DNA of 64,000 nucleotides from Hyphomonadaceae bacterium (GTDB lineage Bacteria > Pseudomonadota > Alphaproteobacteria > Caulobacterales > Aquidulcibacteraceae): positions 1 through 64,000 of the forward strand of contig JAHDXR010000016.1 of NCBI GenBank assembly GCA_023384105.1, read 5' to 3'. Below, in pieces: positions 8,971 to 17,687 of the stretch (the stretch's first letter is position 1; every line of letters starts with the position of its first letter). The notes below the pieces were generated by a model. It was not told the DNA's origin, made no database searches, and was given only the letters and a program-made list of their open reading frames with translations. Made by a program: the position numbers and the translations under genes.

Positions 8971-10113
8971 ATGGCGAAGATGCGGATCGAGTCCATAGAG
9001 GTTTTCGTCGCCGGCCATTGGCCCTTCGTGCATGTCACGACCGAGTGCGGCCTCACTGGCGCCGGCGAGAGCACCTACTTTTCCCACCCCCAGGCCATCT
9101 CGGTCGCGTTCGAGGATTTGAAACCTGACCTCATCGGCCAGGACCCGATGCGCGCGGAGTTTCATTTCCAGCGCCTGTTCAAGCGGCATTGCATCCGCGA
9201 CAGCCTGCTCATGGGCGCTCTGAGCGCTCTCGATCAGGCGCTCTGGGATATCAAAGGCAAGGCGCTGGGCGCACCCGTCTGGCAGTTGCTGGGCGGCAAA
9301 GTGCGGGATCGCATCCGCGCAATTCTGCTTGTCGAAGCGCTGACTGAAACCGAGATGTTCGAGAAGGGCAGAGAGGCCAAACGCGAGGGCTTCACCGCGC
9401 TCAAGATCAAGCCGTTCATAGATAATTGGAACACGCTGCCAGCAGCCCTGGCGACAAAGACTGTCGCTGAACGCGTCCTGGCGTTTCGCGAAGAGCTCGG
9501 CTGGGACATCGATATCGCCGTCGAAGCGCACCGCAATCTGACGCCTGCCTCGGCCGCGGAGTTTGCGCGGGAAATTCTCCCTGCCCGCCCCTATTTCATC
9601 GAAGACCCTGTGGTTCCCTTCAGCGTCGCCTCGAATGTCGCAGTGGCGGAGGCGATCCCGGCAAATGTCGCAGTGGCGGAGCGCAACACCAATATTTGGG
9701 AGTTTCGTGAGTATTCGGACGCGCATGGCGTTTCGATCCTGAGACCGGATGCGGGCTTGGCGGGCGGCTTCACGCAACTGAAGAAGATCGCCGCGATAGC
9801 CGAGTCGCGAAGTCAGCGGATCGTGCCGCACAATTTCACCAGTCCATTCATCACCGCCTGTCACGTGCAATTGGCAGCCTCCACAGTAAACTGGGACGTG
9901 CAGGGCTATGTGCGCGAGAATCGCTCGCCTTGGACCGATGTCACCACAACGATCAACGACATCGAGAACGGCTTCCTCACCATTCCGGACCGGCCAGGGA
10001 TCGGCATGGAGTTGAACCTCGATTATCTGCGAACCGCAGCTTACGAACCGATGGGGTCGAAATTCCATCACGGCGCGATCAGAGGCATGGATGGCGCCGT
10101 CAAACACCTCTGA
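8971..10113 (+). CDS. enolase-superfamily enzyme (mandelate racemase / galactonate dehydratase-like)
   Basis: This 380-residue protein has the two-domain plan of the enolase superfamily. An N-terminal capping domain (residues 1-110, with GALSALDQALWDIKGKALGAPVWQLLGG) precedes a beta-barrel with the KxK-type motif in TALKIKPF. Acidic metal ligands lie in AVEAHRN, YFIEDP and AERNTN, and a C-terminal general-base His in RIVPHNF. This points to the mandelate racemase subgroup, which mostly dehydrates acid sugars or epimerises carboxylates. A TTG at 8959 lies inside the operator, so I chose the ATG at 8971. It is first in a plus-strand operon with an SDR, BKACE and an M20 hydrolase. An exact 18-bp repeat (9634 and 9664) encodes NVAVAE twice. 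Confidence 0.85.
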   Translation: MAKMRIESIEVFVAGHWPFVHVTTECGLTGAGESTYFSHPQAISVAFEDLKPDLIGQDPMRAEFHFQRLFKRHCIRDSLLMGALSALDQALWDIKGKALGAPVWQLLGGKVRDRIRAILLVEALTETEMFEKGREAKREGFTALKIKPFIDNWNTLPAALATKTVAERVLAFREELGWDIDIAVEAHRNLTPASAAEFAREILPARPYFIEDPVVPFSVASNVAVAEAIPANVAVAERNTNIWEFREYSDAHGVSILRPDAGLAGGFTQLKKIAAIAESRSQRIVPHNFTSPFITACHVQLAASTVNWDVQGYVRENRSPWTDVTTTINDIENGFLTIPDRPGIGMELNLDYLRTAAYEPMGSKFHHGAIRGMDGAVKHL

Positions 10114-10885
10114 AGCGGCGGAAACGCCAAGATTGATCGCCGCGCTTCAGAACGGCTTCCAGAACGCCGTAATCGTGGTTGCGGGCGGCATGGGCGGCAT
10201 CGGCAAAGCCGTATGCGATCAAGCCGCGCAATTAGGCGCTTGCGTAATCGCAGCCTCGCGTTCGGGCGCCGAACTCGATAAAGCCGAACTGCCTTCGCGC
10301 GGCCAGATTGCGACAGCCAAGCTTGACGTCACTGAGCCTGCCTCGATCCGAGCCTTTGCCGATTGGCTCAAGACAGAGGCCGGCTGTCTCGACATCCTCG
10401 TCAACAGCGCCGGCCTGACCCGCTCGGTTCCGCTCGGCGAACTCGCGCACCTCGACGACGCGCTCATCGACCTGGTGACTGCAGCCAATCACACAGGCGT
10501 GCTCAGGCTTGTCCGCGACCTCTACCCGCTGCTACGTGCTGGTCATGCTCCTGTCATTGTCAACATATCGTCTGTGGCGGCGCGCACCGGCATTGGCAGC
10601 AACATCGCCTATGTCGGCGCCAAAGCGGCGGTCGACGCGATCAGCGTCTCGTTGGCGAAGGCGCTGGCGCCGTCCATTCGCGTCGTGAGCATAGCCCCAA
10701 GCGCGCTCGAAACCGACTTTGCGAAGGGCCGTCCACAGGACTTTTTCGACAAAACCTTGCGCGCCACGCCGCTCAAGCGGCTTGCCAGCGTCGATGAGGT
10801 TGCTGACGCCGTCCTCTGCGCGGCGCGCCTCCTGCCCATGACCACAGGCGCTGTCATCACCGTTGATGGCGGCCGCAGCCTCTAA
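10091..10885 (+). CDS. short-chain dehydrogenase/reductase
   Basis: This 264-residue SDR has a nucleotide-binding motif VVAGGMGGIGKAV near residue 30, the NSAG segment (LVNSAGL), the catalytic Ser in VNISSVAA and the Tyr-Lys pair in AYVGAKAA. It ends with the usual TGAVITVDGG. It overlaps the enolase gene by 23 bp and is followed closely by a BKACE gene, so it is co-translated in the plus-strand operon. A plausible job is oxidation of a beta-hydroxy acid to the beta-keto acid that BKACE cleaves, which is inference from context. The N-terminal 25 residues may be shorter if a later start is used. Confidence 0.88.
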   Translation: MAPSNTSEAAETPRLIAALQNGFQNAVIVVAGGMGGIGKAVCDQAAQLGACVIAASRSGAELDKAELPSRGQIATAKLDVTEPASIRAFADWLKTEAGCLDILVNSAGLTRSVPLGELAHLDDALIDLVTAANHTGVLRLVRDLYPLLRAGHAPVIVNISSVAARTGIGSNIAYVGAKAAVDAISVSLAKALAPSIRVVSIAPSALETDFAKGRPQDFFDKTLRATPLKRLASVDEVADAVLCAARLLPMTTGAVITVDGGRSL

Positions 10886-10902
10886 GCCTCCCCGGAGAGA
10901 CC

Positions 10903-11787
10903 ATGCGCGACGTCATTCTCACTTGCGCCGTCACCGGCAACATCACCAAGCCCAACCAGACGCCGCACCTGCCCATAACGCCGCTCCAGATCGCACAGTC
11001 ATGCCTTGAGGCCGCCGATGCGGGCGCGGCGATCGTGCACATTCACGTCCGCCATCCGGAGAACGGCCGCCCCTCCATGGAGATCGCGCATTATCGCGAA
11101 GTGGTCGAGCGCATCCGCGAACGCAATGAAGATCTTATTCTCAATCTCACCACCGGCCCGGGCGGGCGCTATGTCCCCGACCCTGAAAATCCCCGGCAGG
11201 CGGCGCCTGGCACCTCGCTGCTGCCCCCGCTCCAGCGGGTGGGCCACATTTCGGAACTCAGGCCGGACATCGCCACGCTCGATCTCAACACCATGAACTC
11301 CGGCGACCAGGTGGTGATGAACACGCCGCGCAACACGCGCATCATGGCCGAAGCCATCCTGGCCTCAGGCGCGAAGCCCGAGATCGAGATTTTCAATCCC
11401 GGCGATCTCGTGTTGGCGCGAGATCATCTCGCGAAACTTCGCTTCCCCGACCCGGTGATGTTCTCGTTCGTCCTCGGCGTGAAGTATGGCTGGCCCGCGC
11501 AATTGGAATCCATCGCCCTCGGCAAAAATCTTCTGCCGCCAGGGGCCGTCTGGAGCGTCTTTGGCGTCGGCCCCCACTCGTTTCCCATGGTCGCGCTCGC
11601 CGCCTTGATGGGCGGGCACGCGCGCGTGGGCCTTGAAGACAATATCTATCTCGAAAAAGGCGTGCTTGCGCGCTCCAACGCCGCCCTCTGCGAGAAGGCC
11701 GCGCGCATCCTGACCGATCTTGGCTTCCGGCTCGCGAGCGCGGCTGACGCGCGCGGCATGCTCGGCCTCAAGACTGTGCGACCGTGA
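10903..11787 (+). CDS. beta-keto acid cleavage enzyme (BKACE, DUF849), first copy
   Basis: Enzymes of this zinc-dependent family condense a beta-keto acid with acetyl-CoA and split it into acetoacetate and a new acyl-CoA. The 294-residue protein shows the metal-binding HIHVRHP (HxH) near residue 46, the glycine-rich NLTTGPG, the SFVLGVKYG strand and the conserved GLEDN near the C-terminal third, all typical of BKACE/Kce. GGAGAG lies just upstream of the ATG. Its stop overlaps the GTG start of the M20 hydrolase. A second BKACE is encoded in the same block (21450-22433) and differs enough to suggest a different substrate side chain. The family is clear; the beta-keto substrate is not. Confidence 0.92.
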   Translation: MRDVILTCAVTGNITKPNQTPHLPITPLQIAQSCLEAADAGAAIVHIHVRHPENGRPSMEIAHYREVVERIRERNEDLILNLTTGPGGRYVPDPENPRQAAPGTSLLPPLQRVGHISELRPDIATLDLNTMNSGDQVVMNTPRNTRIMAEAILASGAKPEIEIFNPGDLVLARDHLAKLRFPDPVMFSFVLGVKYGWPAQLESIALGKNLLPPGAVWSVFGVGPHSFPMVALAALMGGHARVGLEDNIYLEKGVLARSNAALCEKAARILTDLGFRLASAADARGMLGLKTVRP

Positions 11788-12947
11788 GCATCGATAACAT
11801 TTGCGCCGATGCCGTTGCATGGCGACATGACCTTCACCGCCATCCAGAGCTCGCCTTCAAGGAAGAGCGCACATCTGGCTTCGTCGCGGCCAAACTAGAG
11901 TCATTTGGCCTCGATGTGACGCGTGGACTCGCCGGCACTGGCGTTGTCGGCACGTTGCGGCGCGGCGCGAGCCCGCGCGCCATCGCGCTCCGGGCCGACA
12001 TGGACGCGCTTGCGATCGAGGAAACCAACACCTTCGCCCATCGCTCCACGCGTCAGGGCCTCATGCACGCCTGCGGTCATGACGGTCATACCGCCATGCT
12101 GCTTGCGGCAGCGCGCGCCCTCGCGCTTGATTCACAATTTGACGGCGCCGTGCACTTCATCTTTCAACCAGCCGAGGAAAACGAAGGCGGCGGCGAAGTC
12201 ATGATCCGGGAGGGCCTGTTCGAGCGTTTCCCCGTCGATGCCGTCTACGGCATGCACAATGCGCCATGGATACCGCAAGGCGTATTCGCCATCCGAACCG
12301 GCCCGATCATGGCCGCGTTCGATCGATTCTGGATTGAGATCGAGGGTGTCGGCGCGCACGGCGCGCTGCCGCACACGGGCGTCGATCCCATCCCGATCGC
12401 CGCGCAAATCGTCATGGCGCTGCAGACACTTGTGTCCCGCCGCACAAATCCGCTTGAAGCGGCGGTCGTCTCCGTTACGCAGATTCATGCAGGCGATAGC
12501 CTGAACGTCATACCGGACAAAGTGCGTCTTGCCGGCGGCGTACGCACTTTCCTGCCTGAAGCGCAAACTACAATCGAAACAGGCGTGCGCACGATTGCGC
12601 AGAACATCGCCGCAGCGCATGGGGCGAACGCCCAACTCAAATACGAGCGCGGCTATCCCGCGACCATCAATGAAAGTAGAGCGGTTGCTGCGGCGCTGAA
12701 CGCGGCGCGCGCGGTGGTTGGCGATGCAAACGTCATAGCCGACACGTCGCCGATGATGGCCTCGGAGGACTTCGCCTTTATGCTGCGCGCCAAGCGCGGC
12801 AGCTATATGTTCATTGGCGCCGGCGGCGGGGCGAACACCTGCATGGTTCACAATCCCGGATACGACTTCAACGACGCCATCCTGCCGTTGGGCGTGCGCT
12901 ATTGGATCGCGCTCGTGCGTCAGGAACTCGCGCCCGGCTCTCCTTAG
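11784..12947 (+). CDS. M20D-family amidohydrolase (hippurate hydrolase-like)
   Basis: This 387-residue zinc amidohydrolase removes acyl groups from N-acyl amino acids. The catalytic and metal-binding segments are all visible: RADMDAL, MHACGHDGHTAMLL, FIFQPAEENEGGG (the Glu pair), YGMHNAPWIPQG, and near the C-terminus MMASEDFAFM. The GTG start overlaps the BKACE stop (GTGA), so it is the last gene of the plus-strand operon, and its end overlaps by 4 bp the convergent end of the symporter gene. In this context it may deacylate an N-acyl beta-amino acid, which is inference. Confidence 0.93.
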   Translation: MSIDNICADAVAWRHDLHRHPELAFKEERTSGFVAAKLESFGLDVTRGLAGTGVVGTLRRGASPRAIALRADMDALAIEETNTFAHRSTRQGLMHACGHDGHTAMLLAAARALALDSQFDGAVHFIFQPAEENEGGGEVMIREGLFERFPVDAVYGMHNAPWIPQGVFAIRTGPIMAAFDRFWIEIEGVGAHGALPHTGVDPIPIAAQIVMALQTLVSRRTNPLEAAVVSVTQIHAGDSLNVIPDKVRLAGGVRTFLPEAQTTIETGVRTIAQNIAAAHGANAQLKYERGYPATINESRAVAAALNAARAVVGDANVIADTSPMMASEDFAFMLRAKRGSYMFIGAGGGANTCMVHNPGYDFNDAILPLGVRYWIALVRQELAPGSP

Positions 12948-14353
12948 CGCGTCGTCTGGAATCCCACGCTGGGTTCACCGCCCACGATTGCTGGCGCGGA
13001 AGCGCGGCGTGCGAGCCGCGTGCGGATCGCCGCGTGCCGGCGCGCCGTGATCGGGTACCCAAGCATCAAGACGCCAGACACGATAAAGGCGACGGCTGGC
13101 AGCGCAAACGCTGTGAACAGCATGCCATGTACCGCGGACGCTGAATTGCCTGCTGCGCCAGGATCGTAACCGACGATCGACAGCATGTAGAACCCCACCG
13201 CTCCGCCAACGGCGCCGCCAGCAGGCGCTAGAAGCGTCCGCATCGAGAAATAGGTGCCCGCACGCGCCTGACCTGTCTTTAGCGTATCGTAGTCGGCAAT
13301 ATCGTTGAGCAACGCCTGCGGAAACATCATGTTCGGCGTGCCAAGCGCGCTCACAAGCGCGCCAAACGCTATGAGCAAGACGAGATTTGCCTCACCTCCC
13401 GGCGGAAACAGAAGATAGGCCGGCATGAGCACGCCGTTGAGGATCTGGCAGCAGCCATAAACGATGTGTTTTCCCGCCCATCTGGCGAGCAGCGTGCAGA
13501 GCGGCACGGACAAGATCTGCGCTGCGGTCGCGGCCAGGAGAAAGAGCACCACTTTGTCGCCGAAACCGAAATGGTCGGCGAGGATGATTGCAAGCAGCGC
13601 GTAGGAAATCGCCCAGCCGATTTGGCTTACGAAATCAGCGCCGATGAAGCGCCGGAATGGCGCATTGCGCGAGAATACAGTGATCATCTCGCCCAGCCGG
13701 TACTCTTCTCCCTTGACCACCTCGCCCCTTGGCGCGGTCAGCACCGCCAAGCCGACGCATACCGGCATAAGCACAATGCCGGTCCAGCCAAGGATCGCCA
13801 TCGCTTCGCGATTCAATTCCGCGGACTGGAGCACGCCGGCAGCCGCCAGCACTTCGGGCACGGCCAGGAAGACGACGCCGCCGACGAGAAGCGATACAGT
13901 CGCCGCGCCCGCAAGCCGGGAACGCTGGGCGTAATCCGCTGTAATCTCGCCAGACCACGTCCGGTACGGCGTGTCGATCACCGAGTGGGCGATGTAGAAG
14001 GAGACAATCGCTACCGCAAAGTAGAGATTGCCCGCATCCGCCGGCGGCATATAGGCCAACCAGAATGCGACGATGGAGAAAGCCGCCCCGCCAATAAGCC
14101 ACGGTTTACGCGGGCCGAGCCACGAGCGCGTGTTATCGCTCAAGAACCCAATCGGGGGATCGATCACGCCGTTGAAGATGCGCGCGAACAAGACGACCGT
14201 GGCGATGCCTGCGGTCGTAGCTTCGGTGTATTGAGCGTAGAACGCCATCAAGAGCGCGGGGAATGGCGAAATGAGCAGCGCCAGCGGCAAGCCCGGCAAC
14301 GCGTAAGCAAAAAGCTGCGGCCATGGCACCGCTTTGCCCGCCCTATCCTTCAT
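12944..14353 (-). CDS. GPH-family (MelB-like) sodium/proton symporter
   Basis: This inner-membrane transporter of 469 residues has about 12 hydrophobic segments. The motifs FNGVIDPPIGFLSDNTRSWLGPRKPWLIGGA in the first third are the GPH hallmark (the RKPW segment between helices 2 and 3), and QALLNDIADYD is the matching signature of the second half. Members carry sugars, glucuronides or other small organic solutes with Na+ or H+. The start overlaps the stop of the iminopeptidase gene (ATGA), placing it last in the long minus-strand operon. It probably carries the hydrolysed product across the inner membrane. Confidence 0.88.
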   Translation of the reverse strand: MKDRAGKAVPWPQLFAYALPGLPLALLISPFPALLMAFYAQYTEATTAGIATVVLFARIFNGVIDPPIGFLSDNTRSWLGPRKPWLIGGAAFSIVAFWLAYMPPADAGNLYFAVAIVSFYIAHSVIDTPYRTWSGEITADYAQRSRLAGAATVSLLVGGVVFLAVPEVLAAAGVLQSAELNREAMAILGWTGIVLMPVCVGLAVLTAPRGEVVKGEEYRLGEMITVFSRNAPFRRFIGADFVSQIGWAISYALLAIILADHFGFGDKVVLFLLAATAAQILSVPLCTLLARWAGKHIVYGCCQILNGVLMPAYLLFPPGGEANLVLLIAFGALVSALGTPNMMFPQALLNDIADYDTLKTGQARAGTYFSMRTLLAPAGGAVGGAVGFYMLSIVGYDPGAAGNSASAVHGMLFTAFALPAVAFIVSGVLMLGYPITARRHAAIRTRLARRASAPAIVGGEPSVGFQTTR

Positions 14354-15333
14354 GCCCGTCCCTCTTGTTTTTCTATGTCAGAGACAAACACCTGCGCCGC
14401 GCGCGCAACCGCGCGCGCAAACGCCGGCTCCGTCGGATAGTGTCCTGCCGCCGGCACAATCTCGAGACGCGCGTGCGGCAAGCGTTGCTTCAAGTCCCAC
14501 GCATTCGCCGGCGTGGTGCAGCAATCGTAGCGGCCCGTAATGATGCTGACAGGAAGGTTTTCCAGGCGATCCGCGTCACGCAGTAGGGCGTCATCGTCGA
14601 GGAAAAAGTCATTCAAGGCATAGTGCGCGAAGATGCGTCCATAGTCCGGCCCGCGCGCCTGATTAGCTGGCGCAAGCGGCGCATCGAAGTGCATGAAGCC
14701 TTCTTCGTAGAGATAGAGCCTGGTCGCGGCGTCCGCCGCCAGAACCGCGTCATCGCCAAGGATGCGCCTGCAATAAGCGCTGCGCAGGTCGATGCGTTCC
14801 GCTTCCGGCACGAACGCCGCAAACTCGTCCCACAGTTCGGGAAACAGCGAGCGCACGCCCTGAAACCACCACTGCGTGTCCGATCGGCGGCAAAGCCATA
14901 GACTGACAAGGAAAGCGCCAAGGCATTTCTCGGGATGCGCCTGCGCATAGGCAAGCGCCACGGTCGACCCCCACGATCCGCCGCTCACGATCCAACGATC
15001 GATGCCGAGATACAGCCGCAGATGTTCCATATCCGCGATCGTGTGCTGCAACGTGTTGGCGCGAAGCTCGTTGCGCGGTTCCGAACGCCCGCAGCCGCGC
15101 TGATCGAACTGGATAAGGCGCACGCGCCGTCCGTCGGTGAAGCGGCTTACACCGCTCATCAGGGCGCCGCCCGGCCCTCCATGGCATGAAATCATCGGCA
15201 CGCCATCGGCTGCACCCGACTCGCGCCAATAAAGGCGATGTCCATCGCCTACATCAAGCAGACCATCGGCGCGCACCGGCGCTGGCTCACAAAAGAGATC
15301 ATCAGCGCGCCGCATGGGGCCAGCGCCGCTCAT
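14350..15333 (-). CDS. pip: proline iminopeptidase (S33 alpha/beta hydrolase)
   Basis: This cytoplasmic serine peptidase of 327 residues removes N-terminal proline or related residues. The oxyanion-hole segment is HGGPGGAL, the nucleophile elbow is GGSWGS, the acid is in GRYDCCTTP and the His in AGHYPTEP. The YWRESG start of the core and the FDQRGCGRSEP strand are the usual Pip landmarks. It is joined by ATGA overlaps to genes on both sides. Being in this operon suggests it cleaves a peptide-like bond in the imported substrate; relatives are known to act on amides and lactones too. Confidence 0.9.
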   Translation of the reverse strand: MSGAGPMRRADDLFCEPAPVRADGLLDVGDGHRLYWRESGAADGVPMISCHGGPGGALMSGVSRFTDGRRVRLIQFDQRGCGRSEPRNELRANTLQHTIADMEHLRLYLGIDRWIVSGGSWGSTVALAYAQAHPEKCLGAFLVSLWLCRRSDTQWWFQGVRSLFPELWDEFAAFVPEAERIDLRSAYCRRILGDDAVLAADAATRLYLYEEGFMHFDAPLAPANQARGPDYGRIFAHYALNDFFLDDDALLRDADRLENLPVSIITGRYDCCTTPANAWDLKQRLPHARLEIVPAAGHYPTEPAFARAVARAAQVFVSDIEKQEGRA

Positions 15334-15743
15334 GCAGACGCACGCGCCTTGCCAAGCTCGGCCCGAATAAGCGCGTCCTCCGATTCAGCGAGCGCAGCAT
15401 GGGCCTTGGTGGGGCGAATGAACACCGTGAGCTCTTTCACCTTGCCTTGTTCGTTCAGCCGGAAAATATCGAGGCCGTGCACCTGGATCGGGCCGATATT
15501 GCCCTTGAACTCCATGATGGCCTCATCGCCGCATGGCCACGTCCTATCATAGTGGAAATCCTCAACGATCTTAGGGATCGTCTTCAGCACGATCTGCACG
15601 TGCGCCTTGTCCGTAATCGCCTTCAGAAAACGCGGCGTGTTGAGCTCGACTTCGTCGGCCAGGACAGCATCTATGCCGTCATGGTCCTTATGCGCGATGA
15701 TATCGAGAATATGCGTGATCAGTTTCTGCGCTCTGTCGCTCAT
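15330..15743 (-). CDS. SnoaL-like / NTF2-fold protein
   Basis: This 137-residue protein starts MSDRAQKLITHILDIIAHKDHDGID and reads DVLADEVELNTP-like and DIFRLNEQGKVKELTVFIRP segments, which fit the NTF2/SnoaL fold (cone-shaped alpha+beta barrel). The family covers small isomerases, cyclases, hydratases and binding proteins, so no reaction can be named. The ATG overlaps the stop of the upstream serine hydrolase (ATGA) and its stop overlaps the pip start. An open frame continues upstream to 16187, but that part is antisense-like noise inside the hydrolase gene. Confidence 0.8.
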   Translation of the reverse strand: MSDRAQKLITHILDIIAHKDHDGIDAVLADEVELNTPRFLKAITDKAHVQIVLKTIPKIVEDFHYDRTWPCGDEAIMEFKGNIGPIQVHGLDIFRLNEQGKVKELTVFIRPTKAHAALAESEDALIRAELGKARASA

Positions 15744-16909
15744 GATCGACCTCCTGTCGGCTCGACCCAGCAGCGGGCGATCGGCCAGTGCCAGTCGCCA
15801 GGTCCACTCGATTGATTGATCGTACCGCTGATGAAAAAACCTCCGCGCGGCGCATGGAACATCTTGGCGCCGCTCGCACCTGAGTGACCGATCAGCTCGA
15901 CGCCGTTCATCGCGGTACGGAAGACGCCAAGCCCGACGCCAGTCCGCGGCGGCTCTAGATTCGGCGGCGTGGCCCATGACAGCATCGCGGCGAGCGTTCC
16001 TCTCGACTTGAACAGTTCGCCCGCTAACAACGCGCGAAGAAACCTGTTGAGCGACAGTGCGCTCGAAACCACGCCGCCGCCGCCCCAGTCGAACGATAGA
16101 CTGACCCCGCTCTCCAGCAGAGGCAGATCGTCGCTCCAGAACTCGGATTCGGGCGTGCGCTTTGGACCTAAATCCAACGGATCGCATCGGTAAGCGAGAT
16201 AGGTGTCTGCGAGACCAAGCGGCGCGAAGATACGCTCATGCAGCAAGACGCCATAGCTTTGGCCCGTAATCTTCTCCGCCAACAAGGCGAGCAGCATGAA
16301 GCCCGTATCGGAATAATGGAAGCGCGTTCCAGGATCGGACAACGCCGCATCGGCTATTCCTGTCGCCAGAAATAAGTTTATCACGCCCGCACTCGCGTCT
16401 TCCGGCCTTTCTGGCGACCAAGGCCGCCAGAAGCGTGCGGCCTCGCTCTTGCCTGAGCGGATGGCGCCGATCAACGAGCCCGGCGCCGGTCCGCCAAGCG
16501 TGTTGGCGTCATCTTCCATGGCGTCGCGAATGCCGCTTGTGTGGGTCAGCAAATGGCGCAACGTGATCGTATGCGCCAAGCTCACGCCGTCCCGCCGGTG
16601 CAGCCGCGCCATGATATCAGGCGAGAACACGCCAAAGCCGGCATAGGCGGCGTCGATCCCCTTCGCGCCGAACGCGCCCTCCTCCGCGAGCTGCAGCAGC
16701 AAAGTCGCCGTCATCGTCTTGGCGACGCTCGCCAGATGGAACCTATGCGAGACGGTCATCGGCGCATCCGGCCGCGCCAGACCGTGCACGGCCTCAAACA
16801 GCGTTTCTCCCTTCGGATCGCAGACCTGCACGACGGCGTTGCGGATCGACGGCGTCGCTGTCAGCGCCGCCCACGCGCGCCGTGCGCAAGGTGCGCCGCT
16901 CTCAGCCAA
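15740..16909 (-). CDS. beta-lactamase-fold serine hydrolase (class C / EstB type)
   Basis: This predicted serine hydrolase of 389 residues has the penicillin-binding-protein fold. The Ser-x-x-Lys motif is LASVAKTM, the Tyr motif is HYSDTGFM and the third motif is GHSGASG, with DPGTRFHYSDTG and HLLTHTSGI as family landmarks. I place the start at TTG 16909, overlapping the stop of the isomerase gene by 8 bp; the frame stays open far upstream (to 17125) but that part is unlike the family. Relatives hydrolyse esters, beta-lactams, D-amino-acid amides or cyclic amides. In this block an amide, ester or lactam in the imported compound is the likely target. The Tyr motif ends in Asp (YSD), not Asn. 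Confidence 0.83.
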   Translation of the reverse strand: MAESGAPCARRAWAALTATPSIRNAVVQVCDPKGETLFEAVHGLARPDAPMTVSHRFHLASVAKTMTATLLLQLAEEGAFGAKGIDAAYAGFGVFSPDIMARLHRRDGVSLAHTITLRHLLTHTSGIRDAMEDDANTLGGPAPGSLIGAIRSGKSEAARFWRPWSPERPEDASAGVINLFLATGIADAALSDPGTRFHYSDTGFMLLALLAEKITGQSYGVLLHERIFAPLGLADTYLAYRCDPLDLGPKRTPESEFWSDDLPLLESGVSLSFDWGGGGVVSSALSLNRFLRALLAGELFKSRGTLAAMLSWATPPNLEPPRTGVGLGVFRTAMNGVELIGHSGASGAKMFHAPRGGFFISGTINQSSGPGDWHWPIARCWVEPTGGRS

Positions 16910-17684
16910 GGCGCTGCATCCAGTCGAGCGTCTCGAGCGTCGGCGTCCGCGGCATATACTCAGCGCCAAACCATCCTTTATAGCCGGCCCGTTCCAGCCC
17001 ATCGAAAATGCGCGCGAAATCGAGTGTGCCGTCGCCGGGAGGCTGGCGCCCGGGCATATCGGAGAATTGCACGTGTGCGGTGACATCAGCTGTCCGCGCA
17101 AACGCCTCGACTGGATCGGCGCCATTCATCGCGACGTGATAGATGTCGAACTGCAAGCCGAGCCCGCCCGGATAATGCGTTCGGATAAAGTCCGCGCCGG
17201 TATCGATGTCATTGATGAGAGCATCCGGCGTTTCAACTCGGTTCATAGGCTCGATCAACACCCGCCCGCCGACACCGCGGCGCCCGTGTTCGCCCATCGC
17301 ATAGTCGATGTTTGAGCGATAGACCCCGAGGCAGCGCTCACGATCCTCTCCTTGCGGGATACGCGACGGACCGAGGTGGATGAACCGTGCGCCAAGCGCC
17401 ATCGCGGCGCTCAGCGCTTTGTCCATCTCGGCGCGAAATGTCTCTTCGCGTCCGGGAACGCCCGACAAGCCAGACCCGCCGCTCAGATAGTCGCCCATGC
17501 CGACATTGATGAGAACGACGTCCATTTCCGCCGCGCGCGCCGCTCCTCCCATCGCTTGCGGATCGCCTTCAGCGAGCACTTGTATCTCTGCGCCTACAAA
17601 CCCCGCCTTCCGCGCAGCCATGAAGCGGTCAAGCAACGCAAACTCGCGAAACATCATCGAGACGCTGGTCGACCAGATGCGCAT
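16902..17684 (-). CDS. hydroxypyruvate isomerase-like TIM-barrel enzyme
   Basis: This 260-residue protein of the xylose-isomerase-like TIM-barrel superfamily resembles Hyi/OtnI. Segments VLINVGMGD, GARFIHLGPSRIP, VLIEPMNRVETPDALI, GLQFDIYHVAMNG, AHVQFSDMPGRQPPGDGTLDFA and GWFGAEYMP follow the Hyi order, with metal-binding Glu and Asp in LIEPMN, FDIYH and GAEYMP. Hyi interconverts hydroxypyruvate and tartronate semialdehyde. A GarR-like dehydrogenase in the same operon (23327-24262) could then reduce tartronate semialdehyde to glycerate. The start lies 3 bp after the stop of the aminotransferase gene. Another sugar isomerase or epimerase activity is possible. Confidence 0.82.
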   Translation of the reverse strand: MRIWSTSVSMMFREFALLDRFMAARKAGFVGAEIQVLAEGDPQAMGGAARAAEMDVVLINVGMGDYLSGGSGLSGVPGREETFRAEMDKALSAAMALGARFIHLGPSRIPQGEDRERCLGVYRSNIDYAMGEHGRRGVGGRVLIEPMNRVETPDALINDIDTGADFIRTHYPGGLGLQFDIYHVAMNGADPVEAFARTADVTAHVQFSDMPGRQPPGDGTLDFARIFDGLERAGYKGWFGAEYMPRTPTLETLDWMQRLG

Positions 17685-17687
17685 GGT

